From positions 1-34,867 of the forward strand of contig CAAGNU010000249.1 of assembly GCA_900771365.1 (NCBI GenBank): a stretch of 34,867 bases of DNA, in the 5' to 3' direction. This document shows positions 22,769 through 31,132 of this stretch, in pieces. Position numbers and translations under genes: made by a program. Each line of letters begins with the position of its first letter. The first letter of the stretch is position 1. A model generated the notes under the pieces. The model was not told the DNA's origin, ran no database searches, and saw only the letters and a list, made by a program, of their open reading frames with translations. Source of the DNA: Bacteroidales bacterium (lineage in GTDB: Bacteria > Bacteroidota > Bacteroidia > Bacteroidales > P3).

Positions 22769-22820
22769 CATTTGGTTCGCAATCAAAAGGTAATCGGTTC
22801 GAGTCCGATATACTCCACAA
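22769..22820 (+). pseudogene. Duplicate 3' part of tRNA-Ala (CGC), att-like repeat
   Basis: These 52 bases are an exact direct repeat of 22604-22655, covering the anticodon arm, variable loop, T arm and acceptor 3' strand of the second tRNA. The 5' half is absent, so it is not a tRNA. A 113-base spacer separates the copies and contains two hairpins (CCACAAAAGT/ACTTTTGTGG at 22668-22691 and GAAGAGGTTC/GAACCTCTTC at 22742-22764). The arrangement resembles att sites left by an integrase, but no integrase is present. Confidence 0.85.
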
Positions 22821-23115
22821 AGCAACATGAAAATATTTCTTAACGTATATTTTTCACGGATTGTAATAGGTGGCATAATGATTCCTGGTTTGTGGCTTTC
22901 TTGCGAAAGCCGACAAGGCTGAAAGATATTTCCAGAAATTGTTCGGATTTTTTTTCTGGTTCAGAATCTTAGTGGGAAACCTGGGGGGATTTGTACCGAT
23001 ATTTTGAAGCTGTATGAGGAGAGTTTGTCTCAAATTCAAGTTTGTTTTTTCCCGTTAGAACCTTTAAAAAATGTTATTTATTGCCTCAAGATTAGAATAG
23101 GTGGAAAAAAAGTTG
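22821..23115. other. Intergenic stretch before pth, no gene
   Basis: I see no gene. A small hairpin (GGCTTTC-TTGC-GAAAGCC at 22894-22911) and AT-rich sequence are the only features. Confidence 0.5.
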
Positions 23116-23123
23116 TAATTTTG
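23116..23123 (+). promoter_or_regulatory. Probable -7 box for pth
   Basis: TAATTTTG matches TAnnTTTG and is followed by C, as at other promoters here. No clear -33 box is seen. Confidence 0.5.
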
Positions 23124-23201
23124 CAGAACGATAATATATATATGAACCTTTTTAAAAAATTGTTTTCGTCCTGCAAATCAGACGTCAACATTGATTATAA
23201 T

Positions 23202-23777
23202 ATGAAGTATCTCATCGTGGGTTTGGGAAATGTGGGTGCCGAATATGAGGGCACACGCCACAATATTGGCTTTATGGTTGTGGACGAGATGGTGCGCCAG
23301 GCTCGTGCCGCAAATGATAATGTGTCGTGGAGCCTCGAACGCCGTGCCTACCGCACCGAGCTGCGCCTCAAGGGCCGCACTTTGGTGCTCATCAAGCCGA
23401 CAACATATATGAACCTCAGCGGCGAGGCTGTGCGCTACTGGCTTCAGGCCGAGAAGGTGCCTCAGGAGAACCTCCTTGTGGTGGTGGACGATATCGCCCT
23501 CCCCCTTGGCACGCTCCGCATGAAGAAGCAGGGCAGCGGCGGCGGCCACAACGGCCTGGGCAATATCGAGGCCGTCCTCGGCAACAGCAACTACTGCCGT
23601 CTCCGCGTGGGCGTGGGGAGCGACTTCAGCCGCGGCAAGCAGATAGACTATGTGCTGGGCAAGTTCTCCGACGAGGAGCATGCCGCCCTCGACCCCAAGA
23701 TTGAGAAGGCTTGCGATGCCGTGCGTTGCTTTGCCACCATGGGCCCCGATAGGGCTATGAACATGTACAACGGATGA
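23202..23777 (+). CDS. pth: Peptidyl-tRNA hydrolase
   Basis: The 191-residue enzyme releases peptides from prematurely dropped peptidyl-tRNAs. From the ATG at 23202 the key residues fall at the canonical numbering: Asn10 (GLGNVG) and the catalytic His20 (TRHNIGF). TTYMNLSG, VVDDIALP and GGHNGLGN follow. An in-frame ATG at 23142 would add 20 residues (MNLFKKLFSS...); numbering and family length favour 23202, but the promoter position allows either. It is the first gene of the long plus-strand run. Confidence 0.95.
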   Translation: MKYLIVGLGNVGAEYEGTRHNIGFMVVDEMVRQARAANDNVSWSLERRAYRTELRLKGRTLVLIKPTTYMNLSGEAVRYWLQAEKVPQENLLVVVDDIALPLGTLRMKKQGSGGGHNGLGNIEAVLGNSNYCRLRVGVGSDFSRGKQIDYVLGKFSDEEHAALDPKIEKACDAVRCFATMGPDRAMNMYNG

Positions 23778-23933
23778 GGCACGCGTCCAATAGGAGAGAG
23801 GGTGAGGCGATTTTGGCTGGAAGCTGCGTCCGCGTTTCTCCGCAACAACACAAGGAATTTAGGAGGCAGTAGGATTGCCGCATGCTTTTGAGCCTCGGCA
23901 GCCCCGCTCTCCACAAAACTAACAAAGTATAGA

Positions 23934-24641
23934 ATGAATTTGACCCTCGACATAGGCAACACGATGGTGAAATGGGCGCTCTTTGATGGCGGTCGCCTGA
24001 CCCAGAGCGGCAGGCAGGCCACGTTGGAAGGGCTGCCTCATGCCGAACGCGCCATGGTGTGCGCCTCGGGTCGTGCGGATGAGGCCGCCCTCGCCGCCTT
24101 GGCCGAGGAGGTGCATGTGCTCTCGTCCGAGACGCCTCTGCCGATAGGTCTGGACTATGAGACACCTAACACTCTTGGAGCCGACCGTGTGGCTGCCGCT
24201 TGCGGGGCTCGCAGCCTCTGCGAGGACAAGGCCTGCGTGGTGGTTGATGCCGGAACCTGCATCACCATCGATTATGTTGATGCCGCAGGCGTGTACCGTG
24301 GGGGTGCCATTTTGCCGGGCATGGAGATGAAGTTTCACGCCTTGCATACTTTTACGGCAAAATTGCCGTTATTATCAGATGTCGGCGCTGAGGAGGCTCC
24401 GCTCACGGGCCGTTCGACGCGTGCTTCGATGGCCGCAGGCGTGATGTCGGCCACCCGCTTTGAGGTGGAAGGCTTCGTTGCCCGCTATCGTATGCTCTCG
24501 CCTGGCTGCGAGGTGCTGCTCACGGGAGGCGATGCTGAGCGACTTTGGGGCCGCGGCCTTTTGGAGGCGGCTCCCTGCCGCATTGAGCCGTACTTGGTGC
24601 TGATGGGTTTGAACGAAATATTAAATAGAATGGAAATATGA
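23934..24641 (+). CDS. coaX: Type III pantothenate kinase
   Basis: The 235-residue kinase phosphorylates pantothenate in the first step of coenzyme A synthesis. It has the acetate-kinase/actin-like fold with DIGNTMVKW (6-14, phosphate binding Asp6), TLGADRVAA (80-88) and VVVDAGTCITIDY (102-114). The length is slightly short of the usual 240-260 but no motif is missing. A 156-base gap without a gene separates it from pth, and the beta-barrel gene follows after 72 bases, matching the coaX-barrel-TPR-lptC order known in other Bacteroidetes. Confidence 0.94.
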   Translation: MNLTLDIGNTMVKWALFDGGRLTQSGRQATLEGLPHAERAMVCASGRADEAALAALAEEVHVLSSETPLPIGLDYETPNTLGADRVAAACGARSLCEDKACVVVDAGTCITIDYVDAAGVYRGGAILPGMEMKFHALHTFTAKLPLLSDVGAEEAPLTGRSTRASMAAGVMSATRFEVEGFVARYRMLSPGCEVLLTGGDAERLWGRGLLEAAPCRIEPYLVLMGLNEILNRMEI

Positions 24642-24713
24642 AGAAGTGCGCGCAACAGCATGGGCAGAGAGAAGTCCAGGCGCGGTTTCGTGGCTTCGCA
24701 AACGTAATACAAT

Positions 24714-26051
24714 ATGATGAGAAATAGATTGATACAATTTGCCCTCTTCATGGCTCTGCTGCTGGGCACAGGCTTCGCAGCACAGGCTCAGAATGGTTTT
24801 AACATCCCCTTCTCGCAGTACGGTATCGGTTCGAGCGACCTTCCCTACAATTTCCCCACGGCTTATCGCATGGGCGGCGTGGTATATAGTCGTGCCAGTC
24901 GCAACACGGTGAACCCCTTCAACCCCGCTTCGTATGCCGCTGTGGAGAGTGAGAGCTTTGTCTTCGATATCGGTGTGAACATTCAGAGCTGTGTGCTCCG
25001 CAACAGCACGGCCAGCCAGTCCGACGCTGATGGCAATGTGGCCTACATCAATGTGGCTTTCCCCATCACCAAATGGTGGAAGACTTCCGCAGGCATCATG
25101 CCTTACAGCACGGTGAACTATGAATCGGTGAACACTTCGTTCGACGAGCTCACGCAGAGTGATGTGAAGACCATCTATGCCGGAAGCGGCGGCGTCTCGC
25201 AGATTTATTGGGGCAACGGCTTCAACCTCGGCAAGCGCCTTTCGCTGGGCTTCAACCTCAACTACCTCTATGGCGGCATCACCCGCGCTATCTCTTACAG
25301 CTTCCAGGGTAACGACAGCACCTACTGCCTCAATTCCCGCCGCCAGAAAAACACGATGGTCAGCAACCTCGTTGTGGACCTCGGCCTGCAATACCGCCAG
25401 CCCTTGGGCGAGAAATATACGCTCCGTTTTGGCGCCACATGCCGTCTGCCCCGCACTATGTCGCTCACCGATAAGGCTTTAGTCTATACCTATCACAATA
25501 CGGGTATCACGGAGTATCTTTTCGACACAGTCTTTCCCGCACAGGGGAGCCCCGATACCTATAGCAGCACTTTGGAGCAGCCCCTGACGATAGGCGGCGG
25601 CATCGCTTTGGAGCGTAACGACCTTTGGGAGGTGGCTGTGGATGGCTACTATGCTCCCTTCAGCGGGTTGAACTATGTGGAGAATACTGATTATAATATC
25701 TTCGGCAGCTCCTCGCTCCGCAGCGCCGAGAACTGGCGTGTCTCGCTGGGCGGCGAATGGAAAGGCGATGCTTCCGCAAGCAGCTACTGGGCCCGTATCG
25801 GCATCAGTGCCGGCATCTATCACAATCATGGCCGTCTGACTCTTGATGTGAACGACGAGGGTTACTGTCTCAACGAAAGCGGCGTGGGCATGGGCTTCAG
25901 TCTTCCTATGCGCAAGGGCCGCTCGGTGCTCACACTCAGCATGGCATACTCACGCTTTGGCGACATCTCGTTGCTGCGCCGCGACTGCTTTACGATGGGC
26001 ATCACTATCGGCTCCTGCGAGAGGTGGTTTGTGAAGAAGAAGTATAACTAG
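24714..26051 (+). CDS. Outer-membrane beta-barrel protein, unknown substrate
   Basis: The 445-residue protein has a signal peptide (1-25, ending AAQAQ). The N-terminus SQYGIGSSDLPYNF and the following NPFNPASYAAVE resemble FadL/OmpP1-like or other Bacteroidetes barrel proteins. Many alternating amphipathic strands with aromatic girdles (ISYSFQGND, LGFNLNYLYGG) and a C-terminal aromatic strand (CERWFVKKKYN) support a barrel. Two start codons lie side by side (24714 and 24717). Transport of a hydrophobic compound is only a guess; its place before the TPR and lptC genes suggests an envelope-biogenesis role. Confidence 0.82.
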   Translation: MMRNRLIQFALFMALLLGTGFAAQAQNGFNIPFSQYGIGSSDLPYNFPTAYRMGGVVYSRASRNTVNPFNPASYAAVESESFVFDIGVNIQSCVLRNSTASQSDADGNVAYINVAFPITKWWKTSAGIMPYSTVNYESVNTSFDELTQSDVKTIYAGSGGVSQIYWGNGFNLGKRLSLGFNLNYLYGGITRAISYSFQGNDSTYCLNSRRQKNTMVSNLVVDLGLQYRQPLGEKYTLRFGATCRLPRTMSLTDKALVYTYHNTGITEYLFDTVFPAQGSPDTYSSTLEQPLTIGGGIALERNDLWEVAVDGYYAPFSGLNYVENTDYNIFGSSSLRSAENWRVSLGGEWKGDASASSYWARIGISAGIYHNHGRLTLDVNDEGYCLNESGVGMGFSLPMRKGRSVLTLSMAYSRFGDISLLRRDCFTMGITIGSCERWFVKKKYN

Positions 26052-26155
26052 TGTGTGGCTATATATATAATGTGTGGCTCCGCTTTTTCAAACAAGAATA
26101 CAAGAAAAAGAAAATAAATAATACAAAATAGAAAATCGATAACAATTATTAAGCC

Positions 26156-27481
26156 ATGAAAAAACTGAAAATTGTCATTATCGCAGCTGCCGCCCTCAGC
26201 ATGAGCATGGCAGCAAATGCACAAAGCAAATTTGGTGACACTCCTGACGACAGCATCGCCTGCATCAGCAACGTATCCTTGTACCAAGAATTTTATAAGC
26301 AGAAGATGTATACTGACTGCTACGAGCCTTGGCGTCAGATTTTGGCCCACTGCCCCCGTTTCAGCAAGACTGTCTATCAGCGTGCCTCCACCATCATGCA
26401 CGCCGTGATAGCTGCTGCCGCCACGGAGGAAGAGCGTACCAACTACATCAACGAACTGATGAACGCTTACGATCAGCGTATCCAGTACTTTGGCGAAGCC
26501 GCTAAGGTGAAGGCCATGAAGGCTCAGGACTACAGCTCGCTGTGCCCGACTGATTTCGCAACTATCTATCGTCTGTATGACGAGGCTGTGAAGACCGATA
26601 TCAGCCAGATTGATGAGAACTATGCAACGCTCTACTTTAAGGCCACTGTGGATTATGTTAGAGCAGGCCTTGCCGAGCCCACGCTGATTATCGACAACTA
26701 CGATGTCGTGACCACCCGCTTGGAAGAAATCTCCGAAACAGTTGTGGACGACAGTGTCAAGCTGGCCAAGATTGCTGGCTACATCAACAATGTTGAGAGC
26801 GTTTTCTCGCCCTATGCTACCTGCGAACAGCTCAATGAAATCTATCAGAAGAAGTTTGAGGCAGATCCTCACGATGTCGACCTTCTCAAGAAGATCACCA
26901 ACATCTTGACCAAGAAGGACTGCACCGAGGATAACAAGCTCTTCTTTGACGCTGCTACCAACCTCTACGAACTCGAACCTACCCCCAGCACCGCTCTGAT
27001 GATGGCTGAGATGTGCCTCGGCAAGAAGCAGTACAGCAAGGCTGTCGACTATGCACAAGATGCTGTGAAGAGCCTCACGGAGAAGAAGGACCTCTACAAT
27101 GCCTACCTCATCCTCGGCCGTGCCTACACTGGACAGGGCAGCTATAGTGCCGCTCGTGGTGCCCTCACCAAGGCAGCAGAGACCGACCGTACCAAGGGCT
27201 ATCCCTACATCTTCATCGCTATGGCATACGCTTCTGGTTCCCGCAGCATCGACGACGGCATGGGCGGCCGCTCCGCATACTGGGCTGCTGTCGATGAGCT
27301 CCGTCGCGCCAAGCAGGTCGAACCTACCGACAACATCATCCGCCTCGCCGACCGTCTCATCGGCCAGTATTCTGCCTACTTCCCCAAGAAGAACGACGCC
27401 TTTATGCTCGACCTTATCGATGGTCACAGCTATGTGGTGCCCGGTTGGATTGGAAAATCAACGGTTATCAGAACTCGATAA
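26156..27481 (+). CDS. Exported TPR protein
   Basis: The 441-residue protein has a signal peptide (1-22, AANAQ) and is otherwise helical. TPR-type repeats are clearest at about residues 275-345: LYELEPTPSTALMMAEMC, KKQYSKAVDYAQDAVK, LYNAYLILGRAYTGQGSY and AARGALTKAAE. It probably works as a periplasmic scaffold. Its TAA stop directly abuts the lptC start codon, so the two are translationally linked. Codon use is strongly biased (many C-ending codons), suggesting good expression. Confidence 0.87.
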   Translation: MKKLKIVIIAAAALSMSMAANAQSKFGDTPDDSIACISNVSLYQEFYKQKMYTDCYEPWRQILAHCPRFSKTVYQRASTIMHAVIAAAATEEERTNYINELMNAYDQRIQYFGEAAKVKAMKAQDYSSLCPTDFATIYRLYDEAVKTDISQIDENYATLYFKATVDYVRAGLAEPTLIIDNYDVVTTRLEEISETVVDDSVKLAKIAGYINNVESVFSPYATCEQLNEIYQKKFEADPHDVDLLKKITNILTKKDCTEDNKLFFDAATNLYELEPTPSTALMMAEMCLGKKQYSKAVDYAQDAVKSLTEKKDLYNAYLILGRAYTGQGSYSAARGALTKAAETDRTKGYPYIFIAMAYASGSRSIDDGMGGRSAYWAAVDELRRAKQVEPTDNIIRLADRLIGQYSAYFPKKNDAFMLDLIDGHSYVVPGWIGKSTVIRTR

Positions 27482-28051
27482 ATGTCGAGAAGATACCATA
27501 AAGCAATAACAGTGGTGAGAAGCGGAGCAGCAGCTCTGCTTCTCATCTGTTGTTTGGCCTCATGCGGCAACGATATGGAGAAAATCAAGATGTTTGAGCC
27601 GCAGAACCTGCCAGACAACACCATACATAACGCCTCTGTCAGGCGTAGCGAGAACGGCAAACTGCAGATGCTTATGACCGCACCCCTCATTGAGCAGTAC
27701 AGCAAGCCCGACCCTAAGACAGAATACAGGAAAGGGGTGTATATGCGTTTCTTTGACGGCTATAACAAGCCCACGGCAACACTCCGTGCTCGTTATGCGG
27801 TCACATACGAGAATCGCGATTTGATGATGGTGAAGGACAGTGTGGTGATAGTCGATATAGGGACGGGCGACACCGTCTATCTGCAAGACCTCACCTGGAA
27901 TGCTGCCGAGCATCGCATCTTCTCCGACAAGCCAGTCCGGTCAAAGAACGGAAGAAGAATCACTTTAGGAGACTCCTTTGAGTCTGACGACGCATTCGAG
28001 TCCCCGCAGATAGTGCATCAGCGAGGAACGTTAGAATGGAAGGAGGAGTAA
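27482..28051 (+). CDS. lptC: LptC-like LPS export lipoprotein
   Basis: This 189-residue protein has a lipobox (LASC, Cys28) and a beta-rich body typical of Bacteroidetes LptC: LMTAPLIEQYSKPDPKTEYR (about 63-82), then VYMRFFDGYNK and the VTYENRDLMMVKDSVVI strand. LptC bridges the inner-membrane LPS exporter and the LptA chain. Escherichia coli LptC is anchored by a helix, so a lipoprotein anchor is a lineage difference. It overlaps the following HhH gene by 16 bases. The assignment rests on layout and gene context, without a search. Confidence 0.83.
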   Translation: MSRRYHKAITVVRSGAAALLLICCLASCGNDMEKIKMFEPQNLPDNTIHNASVRRSENGKLQMLMTAPLIEQYSKPDPKTEYRKGVYMRFFDGYNKPTATLRARYAVTYENRDLMMVKDSVVIVDIGTGDTVYLQDLTWNAAEHRIFSDKPVRSKNGRRITLGDSFESDDAFESPQIVHQRGTLEWKEE

Positions 28052-28728
28052 GCAGGAGAAGGGGTTACTGGATATTAACGGCGGCATTACTTTTAGCAGT
28101 AGTGGCGCTGTTGTGTTTCCCCCGCAGTCCCAACCCGACTGACCAAGGAGAGTTGGTTTTGGATGAGATAGACTCACTTGCCCAGTGGGAGCAGGAAGCC
28201 GAGCATGCTCAGCAATCGGCTCATCATTACAAGAGATGGCCGCAACGTTCTCACTATACTCACTCGGAAAGGAGCGCCGAAATTCGCTCTGAGAAGTCAG
28301 CCGAAATGCCCGCATGGGTGATAGATATCAATCATGCCGACAGTGCTGAGCTGACAAAGCTTTACGGCATCGGGCCTGTGCTGGCTCGCCGTATTGTAAA
28401 ATACCGTTCTGTGTTAGGCGGATTTATCAACGTGAACCAAATCAAGGAGGTCTACGGTTTCGACACAGTCTATTTTCAAGACATTGTGCCACATGTTTCG
28501 GTTGATACAGCAGCGGTGAGAAAGATTGACATTAACAGTGCATCGGTAGGAGAGCTGGCTCGCCATCCCTATCTTGACAGCTATCAGGCCAAGGCCATTG
28601 TGCGGCTGCGGCAGCGTGGAGGGAACTTCGCCACGGTGGGAGATCTGATGGGAGTGCCGATTATCGATACGCAAACATTTAATAAAATAGCACCATATCT
28701 GATATGCAGTTTACAGCCAAGCAAATAG
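28036..28728 (+). CDS. Membrane-anchored helix-hairpin-helix (ComEA-like) protein
   Basis: The 230-residue protein has one N-terminal membrane helix (about 11-28), a hydrophilic linker, then tandem helix-hairpin-helix units: INHADSAELTKLYGIG (98-113) with RIVKYRSVLGGF, and IDINSASVGEL with AIVRLRQRGGNF. ComEA-type proteins bind DNA nonspecifically outside the inner membrane during uptake. The linker section YTHSERSAEIRSEKSAEMP (about 74-92) is low complexity and may be another repeat-derived insert. It overlaps lptC by 16 bases and lpxD by 25 bases. Confidence 0.87.
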   Translation: MEGGVSRRRGYWILTAALLLAVVALLCFPRSPNPTDQGELVLDEIDSLAQWEQEAEHAQQSAHHYKRWPQRSHYTHSERSAEIRSEKSAEMPAWVIDINHADSAELTKLYGIGPVLARRIVKYRSVLGGFINVNQIKEVYGFDTVYFQDIVPHVSVDTAAVRKIDINSASVGELARHPYLDSYQAKAIVRLRQRGGNFATVGDLMGVPIIDTQTFNKIAPYLICSLQPSK

Positions 28729-29729
28729 CCCAGAAGTTGAAGGGCACTGTTGAGGGTGACGAGAATGTGCCCATTTGGAAGCCTTGTCGTATCGAGGAGG
28801 CCGACGAGGGCGGCATCACCTTTTTGGCAAATCCCAAATACACGCATTATATCTACGAGCGCAAACCTTCGGCCATCTTGGTGGCACGCGACTGGGTGGC
28901 AGAGCGCCCTGTGGATGCGACACTCATCCGTGTGGATAATCCTTACCTCTGCGTGGCCAAGGTGCTGCACATGTTCAATAGTGCCAGCAAGCCTCGCCGC
29001 GGCCGTTCCTTGCGTGCCAGCGTAGCCCTTTCGGCTAAGGTTGGAAGAGGCACCTATATCGGCGAGTTTGCCGTTATCGGTCGTCATGCGCGTATCGGAA
29101 AGAATGTGCAGATTTATCCGCAGGTCTTTGTGGGCGATTACTGCGAGGTGGGCGATAATACCATCCTTTACCCAGGAGTGAAGGTCTATCGTGAATGCCA
29201 TGTCGGCAGCAACTGCATCCTTCATGCCGGTGTTGTGGTTGGCGGAGACGGCTTCGGCTTTGCTCCTACGGAAGATGGAAGTTACAACAAGATTGACCAA
29301 ATTGGCAACGTGATTATTGAGGACGATGTTGAGATAGGTGCCAACACTTGTGTTGACCGTGCCACGATGGGTTCCACTATCATTCATAAAGGCGTGAAGC
29401 TCGACAACCTCTGTCAGGTGGCTCACAACGTCAGTATCGGTGCAAACACCGTGATGGCCTCTCAGTCGGGCTGTGCAGGTAGCGGCAAGATTGGCAGTCA
29501 GTGTGTCATAGCTGGTCAAGTAGGTATCGTGGGCCATATCACGGTGGGCGACAGGGTGACTGTCGCAGCTCAGTCGGGCGTGACGCGCAATGTGGGCGAC
29601 GATGCTATCGTCTTAGGCTCCCCCGCCATGCCTGCCGACAAGCAGAAGAAGATATATGTGATGCAGCGCAAGCTTGAAGAGATGTATGCTGACATCCGCG
29701 ATTTGAAGAAGAGTGTTGAAAAGCAATGA
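28704..29729 (+). CDS. lpxD: UDP-3-O-acylglucosamine N-acyltransferase
   Basis: The 341-residue enzyme adds the N-linked hydroxyacyl chain in lipid A synthesis, working in the cytosol as a trimer. The N-terminal uridine-binding domain (1-100) includes ITFLANPKYTHYIY. A left-handed beta-helix of hexapeptide repeats follows (about 105-315), with the catalytic His241 in QVAHNVSIGANT and the family segment GGDGFGFAP (180-188). A C-terminal helix ends the protein. The start overlaps the HhH gene by 25 bases, and the stop shares ATGA with the next gene. The usual neighbours lpxC-fabZ and lpxA are not in the window. Confidence 0.96.
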   Translation: MQFTAKQIAQKLKGTVEGDENVPIWKPCRIEEADEGGITFLANPKYTHYIYERKPSAILVARDWVAERPVDATLIRVDNPYLCVAKVLHMFNSASKPRRGRSLRASVALSAKVGRGTYIGEFAVIGRHARIGKNVQIYPQVFVGDYCEVGDNTILYPGVKVYRECHVGSNCILHAGVVVGGDGFGFAPTEDGSYNKIDQIGNVIIEDDVEIGANTCVDRATMGSTIIHKGVKLDNLCQVAHNVSIGANTVMASQSGCAGSGKIGSQCVIAGQVGIVGHITVGDRVTVAAQSGVTRNVGDDAIVLGSPAMPADKQKKIYVMQRKLEEMYADIRDLKKSVEKQ

Positions 29730-31132
29730 TGAAGTCTTATAAAGTACTGCTCTTTACGGCCTTGGCTATAGCCATGCTGGGGACGATATGTTTCTTCTTT
29801 CCCAAGGATGGCCTTCATGTGGCGGGCGTTGATATGCGATTCCCCACGCTTCTCCGCATCCTTAATCCGCAGAAGCAGATGGACATCGAAGCCTATCTGG
29901 CACGTCAGGATTCTATAGAGGCTGTGCTGCAGAGCAGAAAGGATTCGTTAGAGCATTTCCGTCGCGAGATAGCCGAGAGCGATATTCGTTTCTGGCTGCC
30001 TGGCGACGAAGAGACTTTTTTCGACCCCCTCTTCGCCGCCATGGAGGGCACCAAGCATAGCGGACGCACCATCCGCATCATGCACTATGGTGATTCTCAG
30101 ATTGAGATGGACCGCATCACCAACCGCCTTCGTAGCTATATGCAGGGGCAGTTTGGCGGAGGTGGAGCGGGCTTTGTGCCGTTCTCCACTATCATTTCCT
30201 CATTAGGCATCTCGATATATGGTACAGGCAGTTTGGTGCATCAGTCGCCCTTTGGCGATAGCACTGTTGTGCGGGCTGGCGGCAACTATGGCCCTATGGT
30301 GCAGGATTTCCGTGTTACGGGTAGTGCGCAGTGTCGTCTTCATGGTTCGACCAGCCGTAGTTGCGACGAACGTCTGCAGCGATTCTCGCACCTCACTTTG
30401 ATTTTCAACAACCGTCCGGGACCGCTCTCCGCCTCTTGTTCCGCGGGCTCCTTCAGCGACCAGCAGCAGTGTGAGGAAGATGGTGTCCACGCTATGGTCT
30501 GGCATCTCGACACGCTCTCCGAGAGTGCTACTATTTCTGTGTCTGGTACCGCTGATCTTTACGGCATCATGGTTGATGCCGGTCCAGGTGTGGCCGTTGA
30601 TAATATACCCATGCGCGGTTGTTCGGGCCATCAGTTCACGCAGATTAATGCCGACCAGCTGGCTGCCGCCTACGCGCTCATGGATGTGGGTCTGATTATC
30701 CTCCAGTTTGGCGGCAACACTGTGCCTTATCTGGGCGGCGAGCAGTCGATAGCGGCTTACTGTAAGCAGATTGGCGAACAGATTGACCGCATCCACAGCT
30801 GCTGTCCTAATGCTAAGATTCTCTTTATTGGTCCCTCCGATATGAGTACGCGTGATGGTAACGGCGACTTTGTCTCCTATTCCTGTCTGCCTAAGTTGGT
30901 GGAGTCGCTTTGCCAGATGGCCAACACTCACGGTGCAGCCTTTTGGAGCATCTATCATGCTATGGGCGGACATAATACCATGGCGGCATGGGTCAATCAG
31001 GGGCTTGCCGGTCCTGACTACATCCATTTCACCCAGCGTGGTGCCGACATCATGGGCGACCGCCTTTCCAAGGCTTTTGACAATATGTATCAACTTTATA
31101 AAATGAGAAAAGATGTTGCAGAGATACAATAG
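29726..31132 (+). CDS. SGNH/GDSL-fold protein, envelope-anchored
   Basis: The 468-residue protein has an N-terminal membrane anchor (5-25) and an extracytoplasmic SGNH hydrolase domain: MHYGDSQIEMD (119-129) with nucleophile Ser124, an LQFGGNT block with the oxyanion Gly and Asn, and GPDYIHFTQRG with Asp431 and His434. The full SGNH set is present. Beside an MBOAT protein, such enzymes usually act as O-acetyltransferase or esterase partners (compare AlgJ/AlgX and PatB; family knowledge). It overlaps lpxD by 4 bases and the next SGNH gene by 20 bases. Confidence 0.85.
   Translation: MMKSYKVLLFTALAIAMLGTICFFFPKDGLHVAGVDMRFPTLLRILNPQKQMDIEAYLARQDSIEAVLQSRKDSLEHFRREIAESDIRFWLPGDEETFFDPLFAAMEGTKHSGRTIRIMHYGDSQIEMDRITNRLRSYMQGQFGGGGAGFVPFSTIISSLGISIYGTGSLVHQSPFGDSTVVRAGGNYGPMVQDFRVTGSAQCRLHGSTSRSCDERLQRFSHLTLIFNNRPGPLSASCSAGSFSDQQQCEEDGVHAMVWHLDTLSESATISVSGTADLYGIMVDAGPGVAVDNIPMRGCSGHQFTQINADQLAAAYALMDVGLIILQFGGNTVPYLGGEQSIAAYCKQIGEQIDRIHSCCPNAKILFIGPSDMSTRDGNGDFVSYSCLPKLVESLCQMANTHGAAFWSIYHAMGGHNTMAAWVNQGLAGPDYIHFTQRGADIMGDRLSKAFDNMYQLYKMRKDVAEIQ

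Noticed and set aside
22769..22820. Third tRNA gene
   Set aside because: The 5' acceptor strand and D arm are missing; only the 3' part is duplicated.
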